Part shown: piece by piece, positions 10,793-21,749 of the stretch
How positions within the stretch are numbered: the stretch's first letter is position 1
Layout: every line of letters begins with the position of its first letter
Source: Ryuthela nishihirai
Lineage: Eukaryota; Arthropoda; Arachnida; Araneae; Heptathelidae
Length of the DNA: 64,000 nucleotides
NCBI GenBank assembly: GCA_038380435.1
Contig: JAWZYU010000001.1
Span: 10,272,001-10,336,000, forward strand
Direction: 5' to 3'
Made by a program: the position numbers and the translations under genes
The notes under the pieces: generated by a model
Databases searched by the model: none
What the model was told of the DNA's origin: nothing
What the model saw: only the letters and a program-made list of their open reading frames with translations

Positions 10793-11252
10793 CACTGGAC
10801 AAAAAATCTGAAAGACTAGATCCGACTAGAATCCGACTGACAGTCCAGTCTTTGTGGCGCTGTGCCCACTGTAGCCATGCAGCCTTGTGCAGAGCTGTTA
10901 ACATGGGTCTCTTCCATGGTACTTTGCTCCAAATATCCATGGCATGCAGTTCGCTTCAGAGTGTTCATTCAGAAACAGCTTGTTATAGGCCTGCATTGAC
11001 AGGCTGGAGCTATTCCTTCCTCGTTGCAAGGCGGCTTGCCCTAACAGTGCGTGACACACTGCGGTGGTCCCTATTGGTGAGCACAGTGTTTCCGCCGCAG
11101 TTCTGGCGATGATTAGCGGTGGACTGCGATGTATGCCACTGCTGGAAGACCCTTTGGACATTACATTTTGACACACCTTCAAAGGCAGCAACTTCTTGTA
11201 CACTATGCCCTTTGGCTCGGCCAAATGCGATAACATCTTTTTTGCCACTCAT
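10793..11252 (-). pseudogene. Tc1-like transposase, N-terminal part only
   Basis: Starts MSGKKDVIAFGRAKGHSVQE, a helix-turn-helix with SVQEVAAFEGVSKCNVQRVF, and after frame changes KRPMLTALHKAAWLQWAQRH, the usual second DNA-binding part. No DDE catalytic motif is present. Confidence 0.7.
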
Positions 11253-11449
11253 TCACATCTATGGCATGATCCATGTTTCATGGAGCAACTAACACACGTG
11301 GCACACAACCATTTCTTGTCACTGTACGAACCCTGTAGCACATGGCATAGCTATTTATAGGATACGTTTATTACTGGTGCGCCCTCTGTTGCTGTCGAAC
11401 AGATGCAATCCTCTTATGGGAGGAGATGGCTAATTTTTTGTCCGGTGAG
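10793..11449 (-). mobile_element. Internally deleted Tc1-like element
   Basis: Short inverted ends CACTGGACAAAAAAT (10,793) and ATTTTTTGTCCGGTGA (to 11,449). The minus strand encodes only the start of a Tc1-type transposase, so this is a roughly 0.66-kb deletion derivative lacking the catalytic half. Confidence 0.7.
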
Positions 11450-11457
11450 CTTATATA

Positions 11458-12924
11458 CAGGGTGATTCAAAACTTATCGTTCAAATTTCGTGGAAGGTAT
11501 GGAATACGTCAGGAAACCGATTTCACATAGGAAAGTATGTCCGCAAATGTACGCATGCGTATGTAGAGGGCGCTGTGTGTACCCAACCAGTGTACAGCTC
11601 GCCCGACCACTCCCGCTGTCATCAGTGTACAAGCTGACTTACTAGTGATAAGATGAATCGTTTTACGCATCAAGAGCTAGCGGATATGCATCTTGCATAT
11701 GGGGCAGCTGGCGAAAGCGGCTGCCGAGCTAGGCAAGTTTACGAAGACCGATACCCCAACAGAAGAATACCGCAGCATCAAATGTTTGCATGTGTGCATT
11801 GCAATCTGCGCGAACGTGGTTCACTGCGCAGCAACATGCAGGATACGGGGAGAAGACGACTGATGCAGACTGTCAACGTCGCAGAACAAGTCCTACAGTC
11901 CATCGAAGATAATCCGAATACCAGCACACGAGCTATTGCTCAGCAGCTTGGGGTCTCTCAGTCAGCAGTGTGGTGGATACTGCACGAGGATCGTGTGCAT
12001 CCTTACCATCTGCAAAGGGTGCAGTTACTGCATCCTGACGATTATCCGAAGCGTGTGGAATTTGCACAATGGTTCATGCAGAAAGGTGCCGTGGACCCCA
12101 GTTTTCCAGCTTCTGTCCTTTTTACAGATGAAGCTTCATTCAGTCGTGAAGGTGTGTTCAATACACACAATTCACATGTGTGGGCTTACGACAACCCGCA
12201 TGGTACGAGAAGTCACGCTGCGCAACATTGTTTTGCTGTAAATGTGTGGGCTGGAATCATTGGTGACTGTTTGTTGGGACCTTACTTGCTACCGCCCCGA
12301 TTGGACAGCAGGAAATACCTAATATTTCTCGAGACAGTGTTACCGACTTTTCTGGGCGCTGTTCCTGCGCATATCTGCCGAGATATGTGGTATCAACATG
12401 ACGGGGCTCCAGCCCATAGCACAATTGTTGCGCATGATTACCTGAACCGAACATTCGGAGCTCAATGGATCGGTAGAGGTGGACCGATCGCTTGGCCACC
12501 CAGGTCACCTGATTTATCGCCCATGGATTTCTTTTTGTGGGGGGCCATGAAATACCATGTGTACGAGACCCCCATTGACAGTGAAATGGAACTTGTTGCA
12601 CGAATAGTGGTTGCCGCAGGCATTGTCAGTGATATGCCAGGTGTTTTTGAAAATGTTCGGCGGTCAATGCAACGGCGCTGTGAATCCTGTGTCCGTGTAA
12701 ATGGTCGCAATTTTGAGCACCTACTGTGAACCTGTACTTTACCTGGTTGGAATAAAAGTCACATTCGTTACCACTTAACTGTACTGTTTCCTTGTGTTCA
12801 CTTTACTTGTCCATTTTGTTCATGTAGATGACGTTTGCGGACATACTTTCCTATGTGAAATCGGTTTCCTGACGTATTCCCTACCTCCCCACGAAATTTG
12901 AACGATAAGTTTTGAATCACCCTG
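11458..12924 (+). mobile_element. DD41D mariner-like transposon, apparently intact
   Basis: 1,467 bp, flanked by TA (11,456-11,457; 12,925-12,926). Inverted repeats of about 93 bp (11,458-11,550; 12,831-12,924) start CAGGGTGATTCAAAACTTAT and differ at only a few positions. The single ORF is uninterrupted. It is the youngest-looking TIR element here and sits 8 bp from the preceding Tc1-like element. Confidence 0.92.
11653..12729 (+). CDS. DD41D mariner-family transposase, intact
   Basis: 358 residues, a normal length for the family. The N-terminal block MNRFTHQELADMHLAYGAAG resembles the DUF4817-type DNA-binding region common in arthropod mariner relatives. It is followed by TRAIAQQLGVSQSAVWWIL (second helix-turn-helix, about residues 96-114), LFTDEASFSREG (first Asp), WYQHDGAPAHS (second Asp) and PRSPDLSPMDFFLWG (third Asp). 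Forty-one residues lie between the last two Asp by my count, hence DD41D. The enzyme excises and reinserts the element at TA. An AATAAA-type signal lies near 12,747. No stops or frameshifts are seen, so activity is possible but untested. Confidence 0.93.
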   Translation: MNRFTHQELADMHLAYGAAGESGCRARQVYEDRYPNRRIPQHQMFACVHCNLRERGSLRSNMQDTGRRRLMQTVNVAEQVLQSIEDNPNTSTRAIAQQLGVSQSAVWWILHEDRVHPYHLQRVQLLHPDDYPKRVEFAQWFMQKGAVDPSFPASVLFTDEASFSREGVFNTHNSHVWAYDNPHGTRSHAAQHCFAVNVWAGIIGDCLLGPYLLPPRLDSRKYLIFLETVLPTFLGAVPAHICRDMWYQHDGAPAHSTIVAHDYLNRTFGAQWIGRGGPIAWPPRSPDLSPMDFFLWGAMKYHVYETPIDSEMELVARIVVAAGIVSDMPGVFENVRRSMQRRCESCVRVNGRNFEHLL

Positions 12925-12926
12925 TA

Positions 12927-13597
12927 TATATACTGAGTTTTACAGATCTAGAATATGGTTCAAGCTATATTAGCAAATAACTTTTCATCAAAGTTGCCAA
13001 AAATTAAAAGCTTCTAGTCCATTGTTATTTTTATCATTTTATATAAAGTCATAAATTCTTAAACTTTTACATAAAACAGTTTTTTCTTGTTGACTTTTCA
13101 AAAGTTGGAACTGGGTCTAATTGACCCAATTAGTAGTTTTAGGGTTAAAAACTGAAAACATGCATGAAATCAGAAAAAACTGTATTAAAATAAAGTATTT
13201 AGAGTTGTACAATATTAATAATGTTTGATTAAAAAATGTCAGAATATTTGAAATATGCAAAACTTGGCTTCATTCAAGGCTTTTTGCCATCACTGTACAC
13301 GGTGCCAATAAAGTTAGTTTCAAAAATTATTGCAAGAAAATGGAAAAGGCAGAATCCTAAACATTTTTGAATTTCGTTGCTTATCTAATGAAGTTTTATA
13401 TCTGATTCAATCCACCTCAACATGTGCACCCTTTAGTGACCCTGAACATATCCAATTGATACTCCATTTTATGTTTTTATGTTATGTTGTTCCAGATAGT
13501 TGCAATTCTCTTGATGCCCAATGATGCATTTCTTATGGCTCATTGGAATGTGTCATGGACACCAGCAAGTTTCTTCAGAAACATCTAGTCATCCACA
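12927..13597. other. Intronic DNA, possible piggyBac-like MITE end
   Basis: CTAATTGACCCAATTAG (about 13,117-13,133) followed by TTTTAGGGTTAAA resembles a piggyBac-type MITE end with TTAA, but no partner end was found. The rest is AT-rich and unremarkable. Confidence 0.3.
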
Positions 13598-13789
13598 TCA
13601 CCTCAAGTCCATCACACTTCCTGTCTCCTGAAACTTACTGAAGCAACTCCTAATGCTCGGCTTGAATGGTGGATCTTTTTTTATACCGATGGTAGGATGG
13701 CAGTACTTCCATTGAAAGTTGTTACATGTAGTTGGTTTTGGCTTGGTAAACAAGATGATGTATTGGATTTCCTCCTTACAAGTTAACAT
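13598..13789 (-). pseudogene. Mariner-like transposase N-terminal remnant
   Basis: The minus strand reads YIILFTKPKPTTCNNFQWKY, then KPSIRSCFSKFQETGSVMDL. This resembles the first helix-turn-helix of mariner relatives, where a KFxETGSVxDL motif is common. Downstream a decayed VSEET segment is visible. No TIRs were found. Confidence 0.5.
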
Positions 13790-14155
13790 TTTTGTTCAAT
13801 CTTCTGATTCACATAAACAATCCAATTACATATAATGCTAATGTATCTCAGTGAAAAAAACGTCAATCAAACATTAACACACTAACTATTTAGAAAAATT
13901 TCATTTGAGCATATTAAAACTGACAACACTCAGCATCAGTTATAATTTTTTGTTTAATGTTAACCATTTACCATTTTGAATTAATACGCAGGTTATCTGA
14001 ATCCTTTTCTGGTTTTGAAATTTATATTACTGTAGTTGTGCACTGTATCTCTGCACAACTACAATTTGAAGATATAGAACTTTGAAATTTTACCTACTTT
14101 CATAAGCTAATCCTCTAATCATTGTATGCCTGAAGAAGTCCCAATAGTACTCACG
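13790..14155. other. Intronic DNA with a 12-bp hairpin
   Basis: TGTAGTTGTGCA (14,031-14,042) and its complement (14,052-14,063) form a hairpin with a 9-nt loop. Otherwise nothing was recognised. Confidence 0.5.
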
Positions 14156-14235
14156 ATCTCCTGATAACATGTCAGAGCACCTGATATGTTATCAGGAGGT
14201 TGTGAGTTCAGATCCCACCCAGCTAATGACAAATT
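14156..14235 (+). mobile_element. SINE-C tRNA-like head
   Basis: Contains an anticodon-arm-like CCTGATATGTTATCAGG and B-box GAGTTCAGATCCCACC. The inverted CTCCTGATAACAT upstream makes a 13-bp hairpin with it. The loop with TGT at the anticodon position suggests a Thr-tRNA ancestor, as in the copies at 49,526-50,022. Confidence 0.5.
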
Positions 14236-14269
14236 TTCCTCTATATTATTCTAACAAACTACTACCAGG

Positions 14270-14405
14270 TGTATATCTGAGAAATTCTATTATTGTAGTC
14301 ACAAGTTTTAATTTGAGATATGACTTGTTAAAGTTAAACCCCACAAAACCTTGTGGATGTGAAAATTTATTTTGCCCATTTTATTGCTATACTGTTTTAT
14401 TTCTA
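14270..14405 (+). repeat. Leader segment of the ~146-bp array element
   Basis: The plus strand around TTTTAATTTGAGATATGACT matches, in reverse orientation, the stretch around 33,390-33,480 that precedes the tandem units there. It indicates a fragment of the same dispersed repeat. Confidence 0.5.
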
Positions 14406-14534
14406 TATTACCCACTGGACAGATATATGGCTCTGAGCTTGATTATGGATCCTGATTTTGCTGCACTGGTGGGCTTCTGTGGAGGGAAAATCTTCCACTG
14501 TGTTTTCTGTTTGTTTGTGGGTTGACAGCCCCAA

Positions 14535-15314
14535 GTGAATAGATTCACAGGATATGTTTATCAGCTGGTGGATAATCCTGAGCAGAGGTCATCGCAGGCA
14601 CCTGAACTCTTTGCTTCTATTGGCATCGTCAAATTCTACATTGGAGGAAGTCTTCCAGTGTTGATGGCTTCAGCCTTTAGTGGTGAGGGAACGGGTCTTT
14701 GCCCCATGTCTGCGATTAGGGGGCTGTTTGATATTGTCAGCATTCCCTCTCTCAATAAACATAGTTTCTTTAAACATCCCACTAACCATTTTCTCTCCAT
14801 AGGTAGTTCGAATGTGAGGACTCTGCACAGAGCTTTTTCTCTTGATGTCCTCACACAAGAATTCCACCATTATAATTTAGATATTCTCAGCTTGCAAGAG
14901 ACCAGATGGACAGATAAAGGTCAGATTCTTAAAAATAATCTTAAATTTCTCTTTTCAGGGAGGGACGACAATAAGCATCACCAAGGTGTGGGTCTGCTTC
15001 TCAGCAGACACGCTAGTGATGCTCTTCTAGGATATGAGTGCATTAATGAAAGGTTTCTTACAGCAAAATTTCAGACAAGCGTTAAAGACTTGAATGTTAT
15101 CTGCTGTTATGCCCCCACTGAGGATGCCGATGAGGATGAGAAGAATAGGTTTTATGGACAACTTCAGGATATTTTGAATTCTGTCAAGAAAGGAGATATT
15201 ACTCTTGTTCTAGGTGACTTCAATGCCAAAGTTGGTACTGACTCTGACCTTTGGGGAGGGGTGACATACATAAGTACACATGGGTTTCACCCGATGGGCT
15301 GCATAAGAATATGA
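14535..15314 (+). pseudogene. RTE endonuclease (copy E)
   Basis: Longer N-terminus than in D: MNRFTGYVYQLVDNPEQRSS precedes MASAFSGEGTG. Endonuclease motifs are present: LSLQETRW, GVGLLLSR, CCYAPTED, LGDFNAKVG. The W of SWNVRT is replaced (SSNVRT). The frame ends after the first internal deletion, before the SDH motif, which lies in the next frame (15,251-15,652). Confidence 0.82.
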
Positions 15315-17383
15315 TTGATTATATATTAATTAACAGCAAATGGGCTAGTTCTGTTAGGAATACTAGGTCATATAGGGGAGCTGAAATTGGATCTGACCAT
15401 TACCTTGTTAAAAGTGTCTTGCAACTTAAACTTAAAAAGTGTTGTTCTAGGGTTAAAAAATTTGCTTTTAATACTGAAGCTCTGAAAGACCCAGTTACAG
15501 CCAACGCTTACCATGATAGGTTACTTAGTCATTATGACAGTCATGGTATGCTTACTACTGAAGTTGAGGAAGAATGGGATCATTTTAAACAGGCTTTTTT
15601 GGAAACTAACAGTACTCTTTTAGGAAAAAAGGAGCAGAAGAGACAGAATTAACTGAGTGATAAGGCACTTGAGCTTATTTTGGAAAGAAAGAATTGCAGG
15701 AATGTCCTTAATCAATACCCTATTAGTCCTAATAGAAAGCATTACAGAGAACTTAACAAACGTGTAAAAGATCAGTTAGCTGCTGATAAGAATCTTTGGC
15801 TTGATGGTTTGGCTGACAAAGCCGAGGAAGCAGTTAGACAGCACAACAGCAGAGAGCTGTACCAGATAGTTAATGTTTTGTGTGGTAGAAAACGGACAGG
15901 TCTACAGGGATTGAAGGATAAACTAGGTAAGGTTATAGAAGATGAGGATTCTGTCATGGCTAGGTGGGCTGAGCATTTCAGTGATATTCTAAACAATGCG
16001 GTTAGTTCTATTCCCATTGTTTGCAATGATGATAGATGCATTGGTGGCTTTAATGTTGGCCTTATAACACAATCTAAAGTTATTTTGGCTGTTTCTAAAC
16101 TTAAACTTCATAAATCCCCAGGGGTAGATGAAATTACTACAGAAATGCTTAGATCTGGAAATGTTTCGGTTACCATTTGGATGACTGAAATTCTGAATAT
16201 CTTTTATAATAAAGGCATGGTTCCTAAGGATTTTACCAAAGCTATTGTTAACCCTATTTTGAAAAAAGGTGATATGAATGATTTGAAAAAATGTTAAAAG
16301 TTTCAGAAACCTTTGGTTGTTAGCTTTATTGATTTCAAAAAGGCTTTCGACTCTGTTGATCGTCATAATTTGTGGTTGATTGTGAGAACCTGACAAGTTA
16401 GTTAACAAAATGAAAGCTCTCTATAATAACACTGAGTCGTGTGTGAGAGTTGGTAAGTCTTGTAGCAATTGGTTTAGCATTACTTCTGGTGTTCGACAAG
16501 GGTGCATTTTGTCCCCTTTTCTCTTTAGTTTGGTTATTGATTATGTTATGCGAAATTCACTTCAAGGGAAAGATTTTGGCCTTAAATCGACTGGAGATAC
16601 GAAAATTTCTGATTTAGATTATGCTGATGATTTAGCCTTTTTGGCAAATGATGTTGATGAGATGAACTCTTTCATTCGAGCTGTTGATGAGACTGGTAGT
16701 AGAGTAGGTTTGGTTATAAACAGAGAGAAAACTAAAGTGATGAAATTTGGTCAGGCAGGCTGTGATTCAGTTAATCTGAATGGTTGCACCCTTGAGCAGG
16801 TGTCACAGTTTAATTATCTTGGGAGCTACGTAACCGATACTGGTGATGTGCGGCATGAGATTAACAGACGAATAGGGATTGCTGCCGGGACTTTTAAGAA
16901 TCTATGGAGAGTGTGGAGAAATAGGCGTATACACCTAAAGGCTAAAATTAGACTGTATAATAGTTTGGTTCTTTCTAGGGTTAGTTATGGCAGTGAAACG
17001 TGGACACTTTGTAAACAAGATAACAGGAAACTAGATGCTTTTGATTCCAGATGCTTACGCAGTATCTTGGGCATTAGGTGGTTCAACTTTGTAACTAATG
17101 ATGAGGTTAGGCAAAGGAGTTTGCAACCTCCTTTAAGCAGCATATTGTGCAGAGACTCCGTTGGTTTGGCCATGTTGCCCGTATGAATAATTATAGATTG
17201 GCGAATAGGGTTATGAACAGTGTGCCTAAAGGCCTCAGAAAGAAGGGGAGACCTAGGATGCGGTGGGCAGACAATGTCAAACAGAACCTTGTTAGAATTG
17301 GTGTGCAGTGGCCAGATGCAGATGTAGCTCAGGATAGACTTGCTTGGATAACTAAATTGCACGGTCTGGTTGGACCTCCGTAG
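15251..17383 (+). pseudogene. RTE reverse transcriptase (copy E), broken
   Basis: Split into frames 15,251-15,652, 15,680-16,297, 16,410-17,186 and 17,147-17,383. A TAA replaces a Tyr codon at about 15,651. The thumb and C-terminus are present: SGVRQGCILSPF, LDYADDLAFLA, then RLRWFGHVARMNNYRLANRV and the terminal LHGLVGPP. The fingers subdomain (NYRGIS to FRSGRG) is deleted, so no enzyme can be made. It supplies the C-terminus missing from copy D. Confidence 0.82.
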
Positions 17384-17439
17384 CCCATGGCTGCTTGAGG
17401 ATGATGATGATGATGATATTTGCTCTACTATTCCCTCCC

Positions 17440-18022
17440 CTTTTATCAGGGGGAATAGTAGGGTCAAAATTAGAAATAGTTTACAGTGGTCATAATATGA
17501 ACTTTCATTTGACACTTAACTTGCAACTGTAGAACCTTGCATTTGGAAGATATAGTAGAACAACTTTCACATTTCACATTTTTAGGGGGGAAGAAAGCAT
17601 GGGGAATCAGTATTTCATAGCTTATGACACTTCCTGCTTCACTATCTTTCATGTAACATATAGCTCATTACTTTCAGCATTCACATTCAGAAGATATAGG
17701 GGAACAATCATTTTTATATCCCCCCCCCCTTTTAGTGGGGAAGAAAGCATTAGGGGGGGTCAATTCTTTATATCCTATGACATTCCCCACTCCAGAAGCA
17801 TTCATTTGATGTATCACTTGTTACTTTTGGCATTCACATTCTGGAGATATAGCGAAAGAATAGTTTTCATATTTCTCCTTTTTTAGAGGGGAAGAAAGCA
17901 TGGGGGTCAATTTTTTATAGCCCATGACACTTCCTGCATTACAAGCTTTCATTTGAGTTATAAATCATTAAGTTTCTCCATTGCATTCAAAAGATATGGT
18001 GGAACGACAATTTGTCAAATCC
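17440..18022 (+). repeat. Tandem array of ~146-bp units, locus 1
   Basis: About four degenerate units, each with GGGGAAGAAAGCATGGGG, a TATGACACTTCC-like block, TTTCATTTGA, a TTCACATTC block and a GATATAG block. The same units occur reversed at about 32,530-33,480 and, degraded, at 30,940-31,200. The open frame 17,599-17,886 translates two units (FIAYDTS...FRRY, FISYDIP...FWRY). Confidence 0.8.
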
Positions 18023-18100
18023 ACAAACTGACAAATGTCAAAGTAATATATGTATGCCAAAAGTAATAGAAGATAGGTAAAAATTATATTCACTATTATA

Positions 18101-18305
18101 AATAAATAAATAAATACCCCCTCAAGCAGCTGCTTGCCACAGAGGTCTGACAGGAGCTTGTCAGTTTATATGCCACAGTAGAAGATCTGAGAGGATGGCA
18201 GGACCTCAGCAGAAAACAACACGAACATCCATGCCTTGCCCGGGGCTCAAACTCAGGTCCTGTAGATCTGTAGCCAAGCGCGCTAACCACTCGGCCATGG
18301 GATGG
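18101..18305 (-). mobile_element. SINE-B (tRNA-derived), full length
   Basis: Minus orientation. The head reads ATGGCCGAGTGGTTAGCGCG (A box) and GAGTTTGAGCCC (B box); the 3' tail is (ATTT)n at 18,101-18,115. A second copy is at 40,508-40,722. The antisense ORF 18,096-18,290 is a translation of the SINE, not a gene. Confidence 0.8.
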
Positions 18306-18357
18306 TTAGAGGACTCTAAATCTCTTAAGCAGTACAATGGACAGTAACCTCACTAAA

Positions 18358-18454
18358 CAATATTTAATTTGTTTCAGTTTAGTTTCTCTGTTATTTTATG
18401 TAAAAGTTTTATATAACATAACAGAGAAACCAAATTGAAACAAATTAAATATTA
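18358..18454. repeat. Imperfect 40-bp inverted repeat
   Basis: AATATTTAATTTGTTTCAGT (left) is mirrored at 18,415-18,454, with few mismatches over about 40 bp and a ~16-bp loop. Likely a small foldback MITE or template-switch product. Confidence 0.75.
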
Positions 18455-18575
18455 TATAGTGATATCATTGAAAATATAACAGAAAGCTTATATTTATTTA
18501 CAGATATTGCACAAATATTTATTTCAGAATATCTGAACTGGAATGCTTAAATTAGTCTTATATGCAAAATTTTAC

Positions 18576-18630
18576 CTTCTGATATTCTAATTGAGGCACA
18601 TTCTTGATACGAAGTTCTGGAATGTGGTAG
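18576..18630 (-). CDS. DCTN4: DCTN4 internal exon e
   Basis: 55-bp exon with acceptor TTTATAG and donor GTAAAA. One base completes the split codon from exon d, then it reads YHIPELRIKNVPQLEYQK and ends on a full codon. This matches the p62 segment NYIPEVRIMSIPNLRYMK. No further DCTN4 exon was recognised between here and position 1, so the last part of the protein probably lies left of the window and the next intron exceeds 18.5 kb. Weakly conserved exons could have been missed by eye. Confidence 0.88.
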
Positions 18631-19109
18631 CTATAAACAAATAAGATGAAAATTTGAACAACAGAAAACATATAGATCTTAAAATTTAAAACACACACTG
18701 CATTAAAGCATAATAATTTCATCATATTAAAATTTTTATACCTGATGTATCTGAAGGTGTAGAAAATGGTTTTCGTTGAATATTCATTATTTTTTGGGTA
18801 TTTACAAGTAAATGGTGACTTCAAATGGTGCAAAACTTAATCAGAATTAGCTTTTAATGATCTAATCACAGCAGTGTTTGCTCAGAATAGACACATTTGG
18901 AGAACAAATTTGCACAGTCTGGCCTACCTGTTTGTTGTCTGTCTGCCTATCTAAAGCAATTCATTGTCTTATTCCATCAAGAGATAGCTGTATCAGCATC
19001 TTAAGATTGTTTTAGATAAATTTTAAATTTTAATTAAAATGAAAATGATTAATTTTGAAATTAATTTACATTAGACAAAAATAATTTACACATCATTTTC
19101 TAAAAAGCA
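18631..19109. other. Intron upstream of exon e, nothing recognised
   Basis: AT-rich intronic sequence. The minus-strand ORF 18,558-18,833 merely extends exon e into the intron. Confidence 0.5.
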
Positions 19110-19465
19110 AAAGGGCTGTTTATTTACCTCAGCAGCACTTCTTTGCACATGATGGACTAGACTGGTCACAAATAATCCAAGGGCTCAGAGATGATTGGAG
19201 AAGTGTATTCACTGGGCAGTTGTTAGGAGATAGATAGAAGCCTCTCATCATGACCATCCAGACTCTTCTTTAACATGCACAGGGTATAGCTCTCCTACAC
19301 ATGAAATCACAGTGTCCCAACTGATGGATGGCTGCTTTTCTAAGCCCATTGATATCCCCTTTCTCACTGCGGGCAGAATGGGAGTTAGAAGAGAATACCT
19401 CAAAAGAGGGGCAGTTGGGATTCGATTACAAACTTGGCATGCTACTAATTGAGTCAACCCTCATC
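19110..19465 (-). mobile_element. SINE-A, old copy
   Basis: Diverged copy: TTTACCTCAGCAGCACTTC, GGGCTCAGAGATG, TTTAACATGCACAGGGTATA and a recognisable head end near 19,460. Just beyond it a 31-bp unit is duplicated (19,491-19,521 and 19,529-19,559). Confidence 0.7.
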
Positions 19466-19714
19466 CCTAAAGAATCAAGGACTAATTTGTATGACATAAT
19501 GAAGGCCTATGTCCAGTAAACTTGTCCAATGACATAATGAAGGCCTATGTCCAGTAAACAGTTGAGAGCAAAAAAACGGAGGGTAATATAGGAAATACTC
19601 AGTATATTTGGCATTTTAAGTTTGCCACAAGAACAACAAAGACAATATTGTGCCAAACTCTGAGATGTTCAGTGATATTAGATACAGATAAGAGTAAAAA
19701 AGTAAGAAATACTG

Positions 19715-20095
19715 GGTGGGTGGTTTTTACCTCTGAGTGGTGCTTTTCTTACACATGAGTTAAATGGCCAAGTTGAAAAGATCCCAAGAGCTCAGGGAAG
19801 GATGGGGAAGGACACCCACTGGAGAGCTGTTAGGAGATAGATGGTAACCTCCCATCAAGGACATACAGCATGTTCTTTAACATACATGGGTGTGGTTCTC
19901 CTGAACATGGAGCCATGGCTTAAATTTCCATCTCGCGGACAGTGGTCTTTCTAAGCCGAACAGTGTTCCCGTTCTCACTAGGGGCAGGGTGAGGATTAGT
20001 GGAGATAAATCTCAATGTTGGCATAGTTGGGACTGAAATATGGGTGCTACAGATTATGAAACTAGTACACAACTGATTTAGCAAACACTCACCCC
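19715..20095 (-). mobile_element. SINE-A, old copy
   Basis: TTTTTACCTCTGAGTGGTGC through TTTAACATACATGGGTGTGG to the tRNA-like head near 20,090. About 250 bp from the previous copy and in the same orientation. Confidence 0.7.
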
Positions 20096-20099
20096 TAAA

Positions 20100-21374
20100 C
20101 TTAGCAGTTGAGAGCAGAATGCACAAGAATGAACAAATGCAAGCAACCTGTGTCAGACTATGAGATGCCCAGTGATATTAGATATAGGTAAGAGGGAAAA
20201 GGGTAAGGAATATTGATATGCTATTATGCAATATATTACATATATTGATTTCTATCATTATTATTATGCATGAGTGGGTGAAGAAAATCTCAATCTGGCA
20301 CAGAAGAAGCAAAACCTGCAAACCTTAGGCAACAAGTCTGATATGTTACTAACCACATCTTTTCATATTTCATCAACAGGAAACTGGCAATAACAATTAA
20401 AATTCAGCTACAAAGACGGAATTATTCGGATAAATGTTTATATAGTCTTTAAGTTAACCTCTATCATATGGTGCCCATCCTTCAATGTTACTCAATAGGA
20501 TTCTCTGATAATTGAGAACCAACAGTACAATTATAAATAACTTTGAAAGTGTAATCTAAAAATTACTGAAATATGTGCATGTTTACCCAGTGATTAATAT
20601 TTTAAATTTTAGAGTGAGATAATGCAGCATCTATTGATTGCAAAGAATGAAATTGTTTATATATTAGCAAATTTTCCTTGTAACTCAATGGATACTTGAA
20701 GTAGAAAAAAAAAAAAGTTTTAAATTTCAATTTTTAATACAACACAGTGGCATGGGGTACCCAAGTGTGAAATTTGGAAATAGGCAGTCAAGTATTTGGG
20801 GATTATGAGGGATCAAATTCTGTTAAAACATGGATAAAACTCTTCAAGACTGAGAATATAAGCATGTTATGTCATTCATGAGCATTTGCTACAGAACGCA
20901 GGTTGATACTGGCAACAGATGCTCAAAACAACCTATTTGTCTTATTTATATACTGTGTCAGAGTGCATGAAACAAAAAGAATACACAGAACCAAACTACA
21001 AATCTAATTGACTTCAAAATTTCTGTTGTGCAAATCATATTTTTTTTACATTTTTCACTTTGCAGCACACCCAATGCTGAGGTGCACCAAAACTAATGCA
21101 TTTTATTAAAAAATAATTAAAAATATATAAATTAAAAATGAGTGATTGATTATTTACAATAACATAAAAGTTAGATATGAAAATGCGAGTTTTTTTTTTT
21201 ACATCAGCATAGTTAGAGGTCACAGATTAACTAGTAGAACAGATAGATGATTGAGCACCACTGTTTGCAGTAGCAGCTGGCCATACTTCTCATTTTCCTG
21301 CCAACTTCCAAAGTGTATGGGCATGTCACTTTGCTGCCAGTTCCTTGCTTTGCAATTCCATACCTGACTAGTTA
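20100..21374. other. Intronic DNA, nothing recognised
   Basis: AT-rich single-copy-looking sequence. I see no exon, element or RNA gene. Confidence 0.4.
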
Positions 21375-21749
21375 CAGGTAAATCCCATTAAAATGCGATT
21401 CCACTTATAGCATGATGCAAGTGTGGCTCCCTTCTTTTTGTCATATGAAACGTAATTTTTCACTCAAGAACTACATATTGGATTCCTTGTGTAGCTTTGT
21501 GTACATGTGGGCAATATTTTCACTCCAGCGCGAATCCACGATACTTGCTATCATTTGACATCCAAAAGAATACCAGCAGTTGATTTATTTACTTGTAACC
21601 TTTTGTTGGTAACATCCATTTGATTTGTGGCTGATGTACAGAGTTTGAATGACGAAAAATGGCTTGAATGTTTGCTAACACGATCCCACTTGTACATTGC
21701 AATGTGATTCTTTGGACTCCAAGCACTGCATTATAATGGAATTTACCTG
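21375..21749. mobile_element. Small pogo-like MITE
   Basis: Ends CAGGTAAATCCCATTAAAAT and, inverted, CATTATAATGGAATTTACCTG-type sequence at 21,729-21,749. TA flanks both ends. 375 bp, non-coding. Confidence 0.7.

Larger units (their letters stand above)
14410..17416 (+). mobile_element. RTE LINE copy E with complete 3' end
   Basis: 5' border CCCACTGGACAGATATATGG, 3' end GGCTGCTTGAGG plus a short GAT tail (to 17,416). It has both termini but internal deletions: near 15,258, roughly 120 bp missing relative to D; near 16,270, the segment between KKGD and the EFQKP region is gone; near 16,388, about 12 bp. It is antisense to DCTN4. Confidence 0.88.

Noticed and set aside
17599..17886. Membrane protein gene
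   Set aside because: The hydrophobic translation is just two repeat units; no start context, splice sites or flanking coding signals.
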